A DNA stretch of 64,000 bases from an uncultured delta proteobacterium (GTDB lineage: Bacteria; Desulfobacterota; Syntrophia; Syntrophales; UBA8958): assembly GCA_903885795.1 (NCBI GenBank), contig CAISJV010000019.1, positions 62,001-126,000 of the forward strand, read 5' to 3'. Both the position numbers and the translations under genes were made by a program. How positions within the stretch are numbered: the stretch's first letter is position 1; the number at the start of each line of letters is the position of its first letter. Below the pieces are notes generated by a model, which was not told where the DNA came from, ran no database searches, and saw only the letters and a program-made list of their open reading frames with translations. Positions 55,811 to 64,000 of this stretch are shown here, piece by piece.

Positions 55811-58800
55811 ATGAAACTGAAGGATCTGAAGATCGGCACACAACTGAAAATCGGTATGGGCGCCATCCTGCTGTTCGTGGCGCTCCTCGGGGCGGTGGCC
55901 TGGTACCAGGCGGAGAGTCTGTGGCAGGAGACGGAGGGCCTCTACAAGCATCCCCTCATGGTCCGCAGGGCTCTCGACAAACTCACAGTTGACATTCTCT
56001 CCATGCACCAGAACATGAAGGATCTGGTTCTGTCTGTGAATGATCAGGAGAGACAATCCGCCATTCGAGATATCGCTACCCGCGAAGCAGAAGCCATCCA
56101 GCAGTTTGACATTCTCTATGACCGCTATCTAGGGGACAGGAAGGACATCGACGAAGCCCGCACTGCCCTCGCGCAGTGGAAATCCATCCGGGAGGAGACT
56201 ATTCGTCTCTTGCGGGCCGGAAAGAACGTCGAAGCGGCGAACCGCACTAAATCGAGCGGCGTTGATGGCAGTCATATGGAAAAGCTGATGGATGAGATCC
56301 AGGATATCAGTGATTTTGCCAAGAACAGGGGGGACCAATTTTACGCAGCCGCCAAGAAGGAAAAAGATGCATTAATGGGGCGGCTGGGGATGGTCCTCGG
56401 CGTTATTCTCCTGCTGACGCTAGGCGTCGGCTATCTCCTGTTGAAAAACATCAAGAAACCGATAAAGGAACTGGCCGCGGCAGCGGATCTGTTCCGCCAG
56501 GGCAAAATGGATGTCCGCAGCGGGTATGCTTCTGCAAATGAATTCGGGACCCTCGCGGCCTCGTTCAACGCCTTGGCCGAAACGGTACAGACGGAATGGC
56601 AAAGCAGAGAGTCCGCCACCCGGATAGCCGAGGTCATGCTCCAGCAAGAAGACATGCGGGCCTTCTGCCAAGCATTGCTTAAGGATTTGCTCACAGAAAC
56701 GGGGTCCCAGATCGGAGCGATCTATATTCTGAACGAGGAGAAAACCGATTATGAGCATTTTGAATCCATCGGCCTTGCCCCCGCCGGCCGCACCTCCTTT
56801 GCCGCCACCAGTTTTGAAGGCGAGTTCGGCGCGGCGCTGGCCACGGGGCAGATCCAGCGCATTACCGACATTCCGGTGGATGCGCGCTTCACCTTCGCCA
56901 CGGTAGGCGGGGATTTCCAGCCCCGGGAGATCATCACCATTCCCATCTCCGGGAACGGGGAGATTGCGGCGGTGATTTCCCTGGCCAGCATCCGGAGCTA
57001 TCCCGCGTCGGCAGTGCGTCTGGTGAAAGAGATCTGGTACGTGCTGACTGCCCGCTGGAACGGCGTCCTGTCGTTCAGAAAAATCCGCGCCTTTGCGGAA
57101 CAACTCGAACAACAGAATATGGAGCTCCAATCCCAGCAGGAGGAATTGGAGGCCCAGGCGGAGGAACTACAAAAACAGTCGGAAGAACTACAAAAACAGA
57201 CAGAGGAATTGCTGGAGCAAAATGCCGAGCTGGGACAGCAGCGGCTGGCGGTTGAAGAGGCAAGCCGTCTGAAAAGCCAGTTTCTCTCGAATATGAGCCA
57301 TGAACTGCGCACCCCCCTGAACTCCGTCATGGCCCTCTCCCGCGTCCTCATGATGCAGACCCGGACAAAGCTCAGTGATGAAGAGGTCAACTATCTGGAA
57401 ATCATCGAGCGGAACGGAAAAAACCTCCTCGCCCTGATCAACGATATCCTGGACCTCTCCAAAATCGAGGCCGGCAGGATGGACGTAAGCCCAAAACCTT
57501 TTTCCCTCGGCCAGGCACTGGAAAATATTCTGGAAAGTATCACTCCCCTCGCAGGGGAAAAGCAGCTTGAGATCCAGCAGGATGTCCCCGCGGATCTTCC
57601 ACTTCTCGAAAGCGATGAGATAAGAGTGTCGCAGATCCTGCAAAACCTCGTTGCCAATGCCGTCAAATTTACCGATGCGGGCGGGCTCAACGTTTCGGTA
57701 CAGACCAGTCAGGAAAAAATCTCCGTCCGAATTGCCGATACGGGCATCGGCATCGCGGCAAACGACCTCCCCTACATCTTTGACGAATTCCGGCAGGTGG
57801 ACGGGACATCGGCAAGAAGGCATGAAGGGACGGGACTGGGACTTGCCATCGCCCGCAAGGCGGCCCGGATGCTGGGCGGTGATATCGCCGTGGTCAGTGT
57901 CCCGGGAAAGGGATCCACATTCACCCTGACCCTACCCCTTACCTGGCAGGGGACAGCCCCCGTCTACGAACCTATTGTCAGAAGACAGCCTTCGGGCGTG
58001 AAATCTGCGCGCAAGACCATTCTCGTCGTTGATGATGAACCGGAGATGGCAGCGATGATTTCCCGCTATCTTCTCCAGGAAGGGTACAACACGGTCACGG
58101 CCACATCGGGCTCGGAGGCGCTGAAGCTCGCCGCCCGGGAGCTGCCTTTCGCGATCACCCTCGATATCATCATGCCCGACATGGACGGATGGGAGGTGCT
58201 GCAAGAACTCAAGAAAAACCCTGAAACAAAAGATATTCCCGTCATTATCGTCTCCATCTCGGAGAATATGGAAACCGGATTTGCCCTCGGCGCCGTGGGC
58301 TATGTCACGAAGCCCGTTTCCAAAAAACTTCTCGTCTCTGAGATTCAGAAGATCGGCAAACCGGGAACCCGTTCGATCATGATTGTGGATGACAATGATC
58401 TGGACCGCCAGCTAATCAGGCGAATCATTGAAGAGGAAGGATTGAAGCCCATCGTGGCTGAGGGTGGCGCTATTTGCCTGGAATTGATTAAAAAACAGAT
58501 CCCCGATGTCCTGGTCCTGGATTTGATGATGCCGGAACCGGACGGATTTGCCGTCCTGGAGAGAATTCGCAGCAACCCCAATACCCGTGACCTGCCTGTC
58601 ATCGTCGTCACGGCCAAGGACCTGACGGAAGGGGATCGGAACAAATTGAGGGGGAATGTTTCTTCCGTGCTGGGGAAAAGCGCCGCCACATCGGAGACTC
58701 TGCTCGTGGAAATCAAAAGAATCCTGATGGATCTGGAGGGCCTTCCGAAACACCCCGGGTCTGAAAAAACGGCGGCCCCACCCCGGATTCTCCTGGTCGA

Positions 58801-59617
58801 GGACAACGAGGCAGCGATCATCCAGGTCAAAGCGGTTCTCAACGCTGCCGGTTATGTCGCCGATGTGGCCAGAGGCGGGCAGGAGGCATTTGACTACGTT
58901 TCCCATACCATCCCGGACGGCATCATTCTGGATTTGATGATGCCGGGGATCGACGGTTTTGAGGTGTTGGAAAAGATCCGGGGCAAACAGGCAACAGCAA
59001 AGATACCAGTCTTGATCCTTACGGCCAAGAGCCTGACCCCGGAGGATTTCAAGAGGCTTAGCGCCAACAATATCCAACAGCTCGTCCAGAAGGGGGATGT
59101 GGACCGGGAAATTCTGTTATCGAAAATCGGCGCCATGCTCAATACCCATTCGGGACGACCGGCGAGGCTTCATGACAGCGCCGGCAGAAAAGAAACCGCC
59201 CCCTCCCCGGACGTTATTAAGCCGGCAATTAAACACATTGAACGTCATGCCGGCCCCCCCACGATCCTGATCGTGGAAGACAATGCCGACAACATGACCA
59301 CCATCAAGGCGGTTTTGCAGAACCGCTACCGGATCCTCGAAGCGACGGACGGCGAAGAAGGCCTGCGAATGGCCGCGGAGGCGAGGCCCGACATGATCCT
59401 CCTCGACATGGCCCTGCCGAAAATGGATGGTTATACCGTAGTGCGGCTTATCAAGGCCAACATGGAACTCAGCCTGATACCGGTGCTTGCCATGACCGCC
59501 CGGGTCATGAAAGGGGACCGGGAAAAGATTCTCGATGCAGGCTGCGATGATTACATCGCCAAGCCGATCGATCCGGAGGGCTTCCTGAAAAAAATTGCTG
59601 ACTGGATGAAAAGATGA
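55811..59617 (+). CDS. hybrid sensor histidine kinase with four receiver domains
   Basis: Membrane protein of 1,268 residues. One helix (about 14-32), a periplasmic four-helix sensor (about 33-195), a second helix (about 197-216), HAMP (about 217-270), GAF (about 275-420), a long coiled coil with repeats of EELQKQSEELQKQTEELLEQ (about 430-485), HisKA with SHELRTP, HATPase with DTGIGI and GTGLGL, and then four receivers in series (about 735-850, 855-970, 990-1105, 1145-1265). The phospho-acceptors are LDIIMPDMDG, LDLMMPEPDG, LDLMMPGIDG and LDMALPKMDG. The second and third receivers lack the usual terminal KP motif. Encoded next to CheR. Confidence 0.93.
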   Translation: MKLKDLKIGTQLKIGMGAILLFVALLGAVAWYQAESLWQETEGLYKHPLMVRRALDKLTVDILSMHQNMKDLVLSVNDQERQSAIRDIATREAEAIQQFDILYDRYLGDRKDIDEARTALAQWKSIREETIRLLRAGKNVEAANRTKSSGVDGSHMEKLMDEIQDISDFAKNRGDQFYAAAKKEKDALMGRLGMVLGVILLLTLGVGYLLLKNIKKPIKELAAAADLFRQGKMDVRSGYASANEFGTLAASFNALAETVQTEWQSRESATRIAEVMLQQEDMRAFCQALLKDLLTETGSQIGAIYILNEEKTDYEHFESIGLAPAGRTSFAATSFEGEFGAALATGQIQRITDIPVDARFTFATVGGDFQPREIITIPISGNGEIAAVISLASIRSYPASAVRLVKEIWYVLTARWNGVLSFRKIRAFAEQLEQQNMELQSQQEELEAQAEELQKQSEELQKQTEELLEQNAELGQQRLAVEEASRLKSQFLSNMSHELRTPLNSVMALSRVLMMQTRTKLSDEEVNYLEIIERNGKNLLALINDILDLSKIEAGRMDVSPKPFSLGQALENILESITPLAGEKQLEIQQDVPADLPLLESDEIRVSQILQNLVANAVKFTDAGGLNVSVQTSQEKISVRIADTGIGIAANDLPYIFDEFRQVDGTSARRHEGTGLGLAIARKAARMLGGDIAVVSVPGKGSTFTLTLPLTWQGTAPVYEPIVRRQPSGVKSARKTILVVDDEPEMAAMISRYLLQEGYNTVTATSGSEALKLAARELPFAITLDIIMPDMDGWEVLQELKKNPETKDIPVIIVSISENMETGFALGAVGYVTKPVSKKLLVSEIQKIGKPGTRSIMIVDDNDLDRQLIRRIIEEEGLKPIVAEGGAICLELIKKQIPDVLVLDLMMPEPDGFAVLERIRSNPNTRDLPVIVVTAKDLTEGDRNKLRGNVSSVLGKSAATSETLLVEIKRILMDLEGLPKHPGSEKTAAPPRILLVEDNEAAIIQVKAVLNAAGYVADVARGGQEAFDYVSHTIPDGIILDLMMPGIDGFEVLEKIRGKQATAKIPVLILTAKSLTPEDFKRLSANNIQQLVQKGDVDREILLSKIGAMLNTHSGRPARLHDSAGRKETAPSPDVIKPAIKHIERHAGPPTILIVEDNADNMTTIKAVLQNRYRILEATDGEEGLRMAAEARPDMILLDMALPKMDGYTVVRLIKANMELSLIPVLAMTARVMKGDREKILDAGCDDYIAKPIDPEGFLKKIADWMKR

Positions 59618-59710
59618 TGTTGGTCATACCGTGGCAATCTGATAATATGGGCATACCATACTGGTTTTTTTCATAAGTTGAGCTTATGGTAACGGGAGGT
59701 TCGCAAGGGG

Positions 59711-60091
59711 ATGAAGATGAAGCTCAGTGTCAAAGACTTCGATAGGGCGGTGAAACGGGCCATCGATCGCATACCGGAGGAAATTCGCATTCGCCTGGAT
59801 AATATCGTGATTTCCGTCCGGCCACGTCCATCCCGTGACATGATCAGGGAAATCGCGCTACCACCCGACGACCCGCTCTTCGGCATCTATTGTGGCATTT
59901 CCCTGCCGGAGCGGTCTGAAACCAACCCGCCCCTCTTCCCGGACACCATTTTCATCTTTCAGGAACCCCTGGAAGATGCCTGCCTAAGCTTGGCGGAACT
60001 AGAGGAGGAGATCGAAATTACCGTCGTCCATGAAATCGCCCATTTCCTCGGCATGACGGAAGAACAGCTTGCGGCGCTGGGATACGAATAG
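59711..60091 (+). CDS. small zinc metallopeptidase-family protein
   Basis: Cytoplasmic protein of 126 residues of the minimal metalloprotease (zincin-1, PF06262) family. The zinc motif HEIAHFLGM has His107, Glu108 and His111 near the C terminus, preceded by acidic EELEEEIEITVV. No signal peptide. AAGGGG precedes the ATG. It lies just after the hybrid kinase gene but separated by about 90 bases. Protease activity is known for few family members; substrate unknown. Confidence 0.85.
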   Translation: MKMKLSVKDFDRAVKRAIDRIPEEIRIRLDNIVISVRPRPSRDMIREIALPPDDPLFGIYCGISLPERSETNPPLFPDTIFIFQEPLEDACLSLAELEEEIEITVVHEIAHFLGMTEEQLAALGYE

Positions 60092-60105
60092 AAGAAAAAA
60101 GGTAT

Positions 60106-60230
60106 TTCGGATTCGAAAGCAAAGATGAAATCGAGGCGGCAAGGAAGAGGCGACGCAGACGTCTATGGAAATAGGTCGAGGAGCCGATGACGAAGCCAAC
60201 GAAGATAGCGCTTTGCCTTAGAATCCGAAT
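60106..60230. repeat. imperfect inverted repeat, about 125 bp
   Basis: Ends TTCGGATTC (60106-60114) and GAATCCGAA (60221-60229) are complementary, and GCAAAG and CTTTGC just inside also pair. The interior is purine-rich and non-coding. Occupies the gap before the tRNA-Ser genes. No second copy was seen. Confidence 0.4.
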
Positions 60231-60235
60231 GAGAA

Positions 60236-60270
60236 AGGCGGGGTAAATGAACGTATCACCTACCCCGCCT
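60236..60270 (-). terminator. terminator of the tRNA-Ser genes
   Basis: AGGCGGGGTA (60236-60245) pairs with TACCCCGCCT (60261-60270). On the minus strand it follows tRNA-Ser(GGA) directly and ends in a T-rich stretch. Confidence 0.7.
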
Positions 60271-60276
60271 CTTATC

Positions 60277-60368
<92 letters not shown>

Positions 60369-60433
60369 GGGTCTTCTATGATAAACTCACAAAAAGCCTT
60401 ACAAACACACCTTCTGTTATGCTATTTTTTTAA

Positions 60434-60527
60434 TGGCGGAGAGAGGGGGATTCGAACCCCCGTGGGAGCTTTGGGCCCCCAAATCGATTTCGAGTCGATC
60501 CCGTTACGACCACTTCGGTACCTCTCC
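60434..60527 (-). tRNA. tRNA-Ser (anticodon CGA)
   Basis: Minus-strand tRNA of 94 bases. Acceptor GGAGAGG/CTCTCC with a wobble pair, encoded CCA, anticodon arm ATCGACTCGAAATCGAT giving CGA, long variable arm, T arm GGGGGTTCGAATCCCCC. Lies 65 bases upstream of tRNA-Ser(GGA), so the pair may be one transcript. Confidence 0.93.
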
Positions 60528-60560
60528 GCATGGAGCTTTCTGTATTCGAAGCGGTGCGGG

Positions 60561-61025
60561 TTATAACCTCTTTCGTTGAAAAAAGCTACTCAAAATTTCA
60601 GCACACCGTCCTTCCATAACACCCCCGGTAAAATTCACGATATGATTCAGGCGCGAATCATCGAAGACGCGGCTGACGGAAACAACGGCCCCCCCTTTAG
60701 GGTCACTCGCTCCGAAGACCACCCTTTTGATTCGGGCATGAATGACGGCGCCGGCGCACATTAGACAGGGCTCCAGGGTCACATACAACGTCATTCCCGA
60801 CAATCGGTAATTCCCTGTATACTGGGCTGCGGCACGAATGGCAAGGATCTCGGCGTGGGCCGTCGGATCGTTCAAAGCGATGGGGCGGTTGTGAGCCCGG
60901 GCAATAATCTGGTTATCGCTAACAATAAGCGCCCCGACGGGGACCTCCCCTTCCGCAGCGGCAACAGCCGCCTCCGCCAAGGCCAGGACCATGAAGCGCG
61001 CATCTGCCTCCCCATGTGGTGTCAT
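60561..61025 (-). CDS. tadA: tRNA-specific adenosine deaminase
   Basis: Zinc enzyme that converts the wobble adenosine of tRNA-Arg(ACG) to inosine. The 154 residues carry TAHAEIL (zinc His57, proton-shuttle Glu59) and EPCLMCAGA (Cys87, Cys90). The ATG at 61025 is chosen because GAGGTG lies 5 bases upstream and the distance from it to FMVLALAEA fits the family; the frame stays open to 61067. It is immediately upstream of two serine tRNA genes on the same strand, so processing and tRNA genes may share a transcript. Confidence 0.93.
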   Translation of the reverse strand: MTPHGEADARFMVLALAEAAVAAAEGEVPVGALIVSDNQIIARAHNRPIALNDPTAHAEILAIRAAAQYTGNYRLSGMTLYVTLEPCLMCAGAVIHARIKRVVFGASDPKGGAVVSVSRVFDDSRLNHIVNFTGGVMEGRCAEILSSFFQRKRL

Positions 61026-61131
61026 CGTCACCTCGGCGCCTGTGTAATTATCAGCGTTTTGCGCCATATAGATAAAGTCTATTACTTCATTTTTATTGAT
61101 TTATTCTTCAGTGTTGATTTATGATGATTCC

Positions 61132-61725
61132 ATGAAGCCTTTCTGGAAATCTAACCGGTTGCCGCTGCAAAAGGCCTTTATCACGGCCGTCCTTATTTCC
61201 CTTGCCTCGCATGTACTGGTCCTTTCCATGCCTGTCATCGGCGAGAAACCCTCTTCCCGGACGCGGGACGGCGGGCTGCTGACCGTACACCTGACCGAAC
61301 CCATTCCCGCTCCTCAGGAAAAAGACGATAAGAAAGAACCGGTTACGGTAAAGAAACAACCGGTGCAGACGGCGTCAGCAGCAACCGAGACGGTTGCCAG
61401 AGAAGACACCGTTAATCTGGGTAGCCAAGACAGCCGTTACCGCTCCTATCTTCTCAAGATCCGGAAGCAGATTGAAAGCCAATGGAAATACCCCCAGGCC
61501 GCTCTTCAGAGGAAGGAAAAAGGCTCGACAACGGTCAGATTTTCCATCGATCACAACGGTGCTTCATCCTCTCAGGACGTCGTTTCTTCTTCAGGTTCAC
61601 AACTTCTTGATGAATATACACTTTCGGTTATTCGCACCGCCGCGCCCTATGATCGCCTGCCGGTCGACATGGGTCTCTCAAAACTCCACATCGTGGCTGT
61701 ATTCCATTACCGATTGGCGGAGTAA
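61132..61725 (+). CDS. TonB-family energy transducer
   Basis: Protein of 197 residues from the ATG at 61132. One N-terminal helix (about 13-32) is followed by a Pro/Lys-rich periplasmic linker (EPIPAPQEKDDKKEPVTVK) and a C-terminal TonB domain (about 105-195) with KIRKQIESQWKYPQAALQR and GSQLLDEYTLSVIRTAAPYDRLP. It transmits the proton-motive force to outer membrane receptors. No exbB/exbD is adjacent. It runs divergent from tadA, 100 bases away, and a MITE-like element starts 2 bases after its stop. Confidence 0.88.
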   Translation: MKPFWKSNRLPLQKAFITAVLISLASHVLVLSMPVIGEKPSSRTRDGGLLTVHLTEPIPAPQEKDDKKEPVTVKKQPVQTASAATETVAREDTVNLGSQDSRYRSYLLKIRKQIESQWKYPQAALQRKEKGSTTVRFSIDHNGASSSQDVVSSSGSQLLDEYTLSVIRTAAPYDRLPVDMGLSKLHIVAVFHYRLAE

Positions 61726-61727
61726 TG

Positions 61728-61851
61728 ACGGCTTCGTAAAAAGATCCGGATGCGGCGTTGCGCTGCATCATTCGTCACTGCGGCGTACGACAAGTACGCC
61801 TCATTCCTCAGGATTGGCGCGCCTTGCCTGCGAATCTTTTTACGAAGCCGT
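61728..61851. mobile_element. MITE-like element, copy 2
   Basis: ACGGCTTCGTAAAAAGA (61728-61744) and its exact complement (61835-61851) flank a 124-base element. Its interior matches copy 1 (35693-35889) in opposite orientation over both flanks, lacking the central 70 bases. It begins 2 bases after the tonB stop and may also act as its terminator. Confidence 0.7.
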
Positions 61852-61897
61852 CGATAGCAGCCAAATTTTTGGCTTCTTACTGGTTCATCAATAATGA

Positions 61898-63505
61898 TCA
61901 AAGGTCGGAAATCAATGCCGTCAATTGCCTGTTCAGTTCCAGGATTCGTTCCCTGACATCCGACTGTTCCACCCACCCTTTCGCCTCAATCCGCGACTGA
62001 CGTTCACGGAGCTGATTCAGGCGATTTTCCATGTCCAGAATGATAAAATTCCAGTCAATCCGGGCAACAGCCTGTTCCGGAGCGGCCACGCGTTCGACCG
62101 CTTCCCCTGGTTTCAGGGTTATTTCCTCGAGATAGTCGGGAATGGTAACAGGAAAACCATAACGTTCGTGAATCAGTCCGGCAAGGGTCTGCTGGGCCGA
62201 GTATTCACCGTGAATGAGAAAGACCTGTAATGCTTGGGACCGGAAATGCCCCAGCCACTCCAGAAGCTGACTCTGCCCGGCGTGAGCGGAAAAGCCGTTT
62301 ATGGTAAAAATGCGCGCCTTAACCGCCACATCTTCATTAAAGATCCTGATCATCCTGGCTCCCTCCACTATTCGCCGCCCCGTGGTTCCCTGGGCCTGAA
62401 AACCTACAAAGACCACGCTGGCCCCTTCCCGCCAGAGATTGTGGCGGAGATGATGCCGAATCCGGCCCGCATTTGCCATGCCGCTTGCCGAAACAACCAC
62501 GGCCGGCCCGGTAGAGGTGTTTATTTTCATGGACTCCTCGGTGCTGCGGGTGAAATGGAGTTGGGGGAAGGTCAGGGGATCCTCTCCCTTCTTGAGAAGG
62601 CCTCTGGCCTCCTCATCAAAATAGTTTGTATATTTTCTAAATATCTCCGTAGCCTGGGTGGCCAGGGGGCTGTCCACATAAACAGGCATATCCTTGGGAA
62701 GGCGGCCATCCCTGTCCAGCATGTGCAGGCAGTAAAGCAATTCCTGGGTTCTTTCCACGGCAAAGGACGGGATGATCACCTTTTCCCTTTTACGGTAACT
62801 GTAGGCGATGGCCTCCGCTAACTCGTTGAGGCTATCCGTCTCGTTCTTGTGATCCCGGTTACCATAGGTTGACTCCATGAAAAGATAGTCCGCCGCCTCG
62901 ATCACTGTGGGGTCATTGATGATGAGCTGGGCGGGTCGGCCGACATCCCCGGAAAAAACGAGTTTCGATACTTTCCCGTTTTCCGTTATCCCCAATTCCA
63001 GGATGGAGGCCCCAAGAATATGACCGGCATCTCGGAAGGTGGCCGTCAAACCAGCAAAGGGTGTTATCGGCTGATCATAGTCAACTGCCTTGAAATACTG
63101 GGTAACTTCTTCAGCTTCCTTCCGTGTGTAGAGAGGTTCCACATCATTCTCACCCTGACGAAGATGTTTGCGAGTTTTCCATTGGGCCTCCATCTCCTGA
63201 ATGTGGGCGCTGTCCAGAAGCAGGATTTTCAAAAGATCAACTGTAGGGGGCGTCGCATAGATCGATCCGCGGAAGCCTTCCTTGACGATCCTGGGCAATA
63301 AACCAGCATGATCAATATGTGCGTGGGTCATAAGAATGCATTCGATCTTCGCGGCGTCATAGATCTTCGTCTCCCAATTGCGCTTCTCGATCTCCCCATT
63401 GCCTTGATGCATCCCGCAGTCGATGGCGAAGCGGTGTCCTCCCGCCTCCATGATGAAACAGGAACCCGTCACCGTTCTTGCCGCCCCCATGAATTTCACC
63501 TTCAT
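61898..63505 (-). CDS. beta-CASP metallo-beta-lactamase fold hydrolase
   Basis: Cytoplasmic RNA-processing-type hydrolase of 535 residues. The metallo-beta-lactamase core has THAHIDHAGL (His61, His63, Asp65, His66) and later DAGHILGA, SGDVG and GFSAHAGQ, which with the beta-CASP insert (about 210-400, including SFAVERTQELLY and SGMANAGR) place it with RNase J/YsnT-like or CPSF73-like bacterial ribonucleases. The C-terminal 80 residues are a coiled coil (MENRLNQLRERQSRIEAKGW). AAGGAT precedes the ATG. Target RNA unknown. Confidence 0.9.
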   Translation of the reverse strand: MKVKFMGAARTVTGSCFIMEAGGHRFAIDCGMHQGNGEIEKRNWETKIYDAAKIECILMTHAHIDHAGLLPRIVKEGFRGSIYATPPTVDLLKILLLDSAHIQEMEAQWKTRKHLRQGENDVEPLYTRKEAEEVTQYFKAVDYDQPITPFAGLTATFRDAGHILGASILELGITENGKVSKLVFSGDVGRPAQLIINDPTVIEAADYLFMESTYGNRDHKNETDSLNELAEAIAYSYRKREKVIIPSFAVERTQELLYCLHMLDRDGRLPKDMPVYVDSPLATQATEIFRKYTNYFDEEARGLLKKGEDPLTFPQLHFTRSTEESMKINTSTGPAVVVSASGMANAGRIRHHLRHNLWREGASVVFVGFQAQGTTGRRIVEGARMIRIFNEDVAVKARIFTINGFSAHAGQSQLLEWLGHFRSQALQVFLIHGEYSAQQTLAGLIHERYGFPVTIPDYLEEITLKPGEAVERVAAPEQAVARIDWNFIILDMENRLNQLRERQSRIEAKGWVEQSDVRERILELNRQLTALISDL

Positions 63506-63635
63506 ATCCTTGTTCTCCTCTTCATGTCGGTCATTTTGATATGTTTCCCGGCTTTTTCCCTTATGTCATCCCCTGCTTAATTGCAATGAGATTCACCCCG
63601 TGAAAGGAACGGAAATATGTGCTAAGGGTATGGTC

Positions 63636-64000
63636 ATGACAGAATCGATCATTGAAGCCCTGCAGATCAGAAAAACTTATGGCCAGCTTGTCGCCGTCGA
63701 TGATGTCTCCTTTGCCATCGCCAAAGGGGGATGCTTCGGTATCCTTGGACCCAATGGCGCCGGCAAAACAACGACCATCCGCATGATCTATGGATTTTCC
63801 CCGCTGACTGCAGGCGTCCTCAGAGTATTCGGGCTGGACGTCTCGCATCATGCCCGGGCGATCAAAGCCCGCATCGGTGTCTGCCAGCAGGACAATACCC
63901 TTGATCCCGACTTGACCATTATCCAGAATCTGACTGTCTTCGCCCGCTATTTCAATATTCAAAAGCCCCTGGCAATCAGGAAAGCCGAGGAGTTGCTTCG
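63636..64000 (+). CDS. ABC transporter ATPase, 3' end cut by window edge
   Basis: First 121 residues of an ABC-2 or NodI-like ATPase, read from the ATG at 63636 with AAGGG 7 bases upstream. Walker A GPNGAGKTTT is present, and QQDNTLDPDLTIIQNLTVFARYF matches the Q loop and following helix of drug or lipooligosaccharide exporters. The rest lies outside the window. It is divergent from the metallo-hydrolase gene. Permease genes would be expected downstream. Confidence 0.85.
   Translation, partial: MTESIIEALQIRKTYGQLVAVDDVSFAIAKGGCFGILGPNGAGKTTTIRMIYGFSPLTAGVLRVFGLDVSHHARAIKARIGVCQQDNTLDPDLTIIQNLTVFARYFNIQKPLAIRKAEELL

Overview
This 64 kb window looks like a chromosome segment of an anaerobic Gram-negative bacterium, most likely a member of the Desulfobacterota (former Deltaproteobacteria) and plausibly a Syntrophales relative. 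That placement is an inference from gene content: an MCE/Mla lipid transport system, TonB, TolC and an omptin-like protein require an outer membrane; FmdB, AtoE, a membrane-anchored TAXI protein and an abundance of cyclic-nucleotide and c-di-GMP sensors fit that group. No rRNA or marker gene in the window settles the taxonomy. I see no phage, no intact insertion sequence and no CRISPR array.

Left part (1-6.5 kb): the end of a Kup potassium transporter, a TatA-type protein preceded by a 55-residue membrane ORF, a small exported protein, a P-type Mg2+ ATPase (MgtA) and an MFS transporter. Accessory patch (6.5-13.9 kb, nearly all minus strand): a coupled three-gene DUF4258/YgiT toxin-antitoxin-like unit, the decayed 3' end of a second restriction-modification gene, an HXXEE membrane protein, a broken toxin-antitoxin pair, an intact single-chain type IIG restriction-modification enzyme, a 24-bp perfect palindrome and an orphan ParB. 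Two copies of the restriction gene's 3' end are each followed by a different toxin-antitoxin-like module.

Signalling block (14.5-19.5 kb): a membrane histidine kinase, a response regulator with an HD-GYP domain and a diguanylate cyclase with a Tll0287-type haem sensor lie in a row, so one locus can both make and break c-di-GMP. It is followed by a repeat-rich spacer, a DedA protein, an AtoE short-chain fatty acid transporter whose leader holds a strong terminator hairpin, a CDF metal exporter, a voltage-sensor-like membrane protein, an orphan amino-acid-type binding protein, and a frameshifted response regulator.

Envelope block (27.4-38.1 kb, minus strand): FmdB, a HExxH protein, then the run alr-ddl-ddl-mlaE-mlaF-mlaD. 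The alanine racemase carries an extra C-terminal domain of about 275 residues and the two ligases have complementary departures from the consensus. A CHASE2 adenylate cyclase lies upstream. After a tRNA-Thr come an omptin-like protein, a GAF-type adenylate cyclase, a coiled-coil protein and GalE (38.5-43.5 kb). Hsp20 and Lon are translationally coupled (43.7-46.5 kb) and precede a complete six-gene ABC-2 efflux operon resembling YbhGFSR with its own TolC-like channel (46.5-53 kb). The right end holds a membrane-anchored TAXI protein, a CheR methyltransferase with a hybrid kinase carrying four receiver domains, a small zinc metallopeptidase, two tRNA-Ser genes, TadA, a TonB protein, a beta-CASP metallo-hydrolase and the start of another ABC ATPase.

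Two dispersed repeat families were found by eye: a terminal-inverted-repeat element (two copies, each just after a stop codon) and a modular repeat near 8.2, 12.9 and 19.8 kb. The best candidates for undescribed biology are the alr-ddl-ddl-mla cluster and the ParB/palindrome/type IIG/toxin-antitoxin patch.
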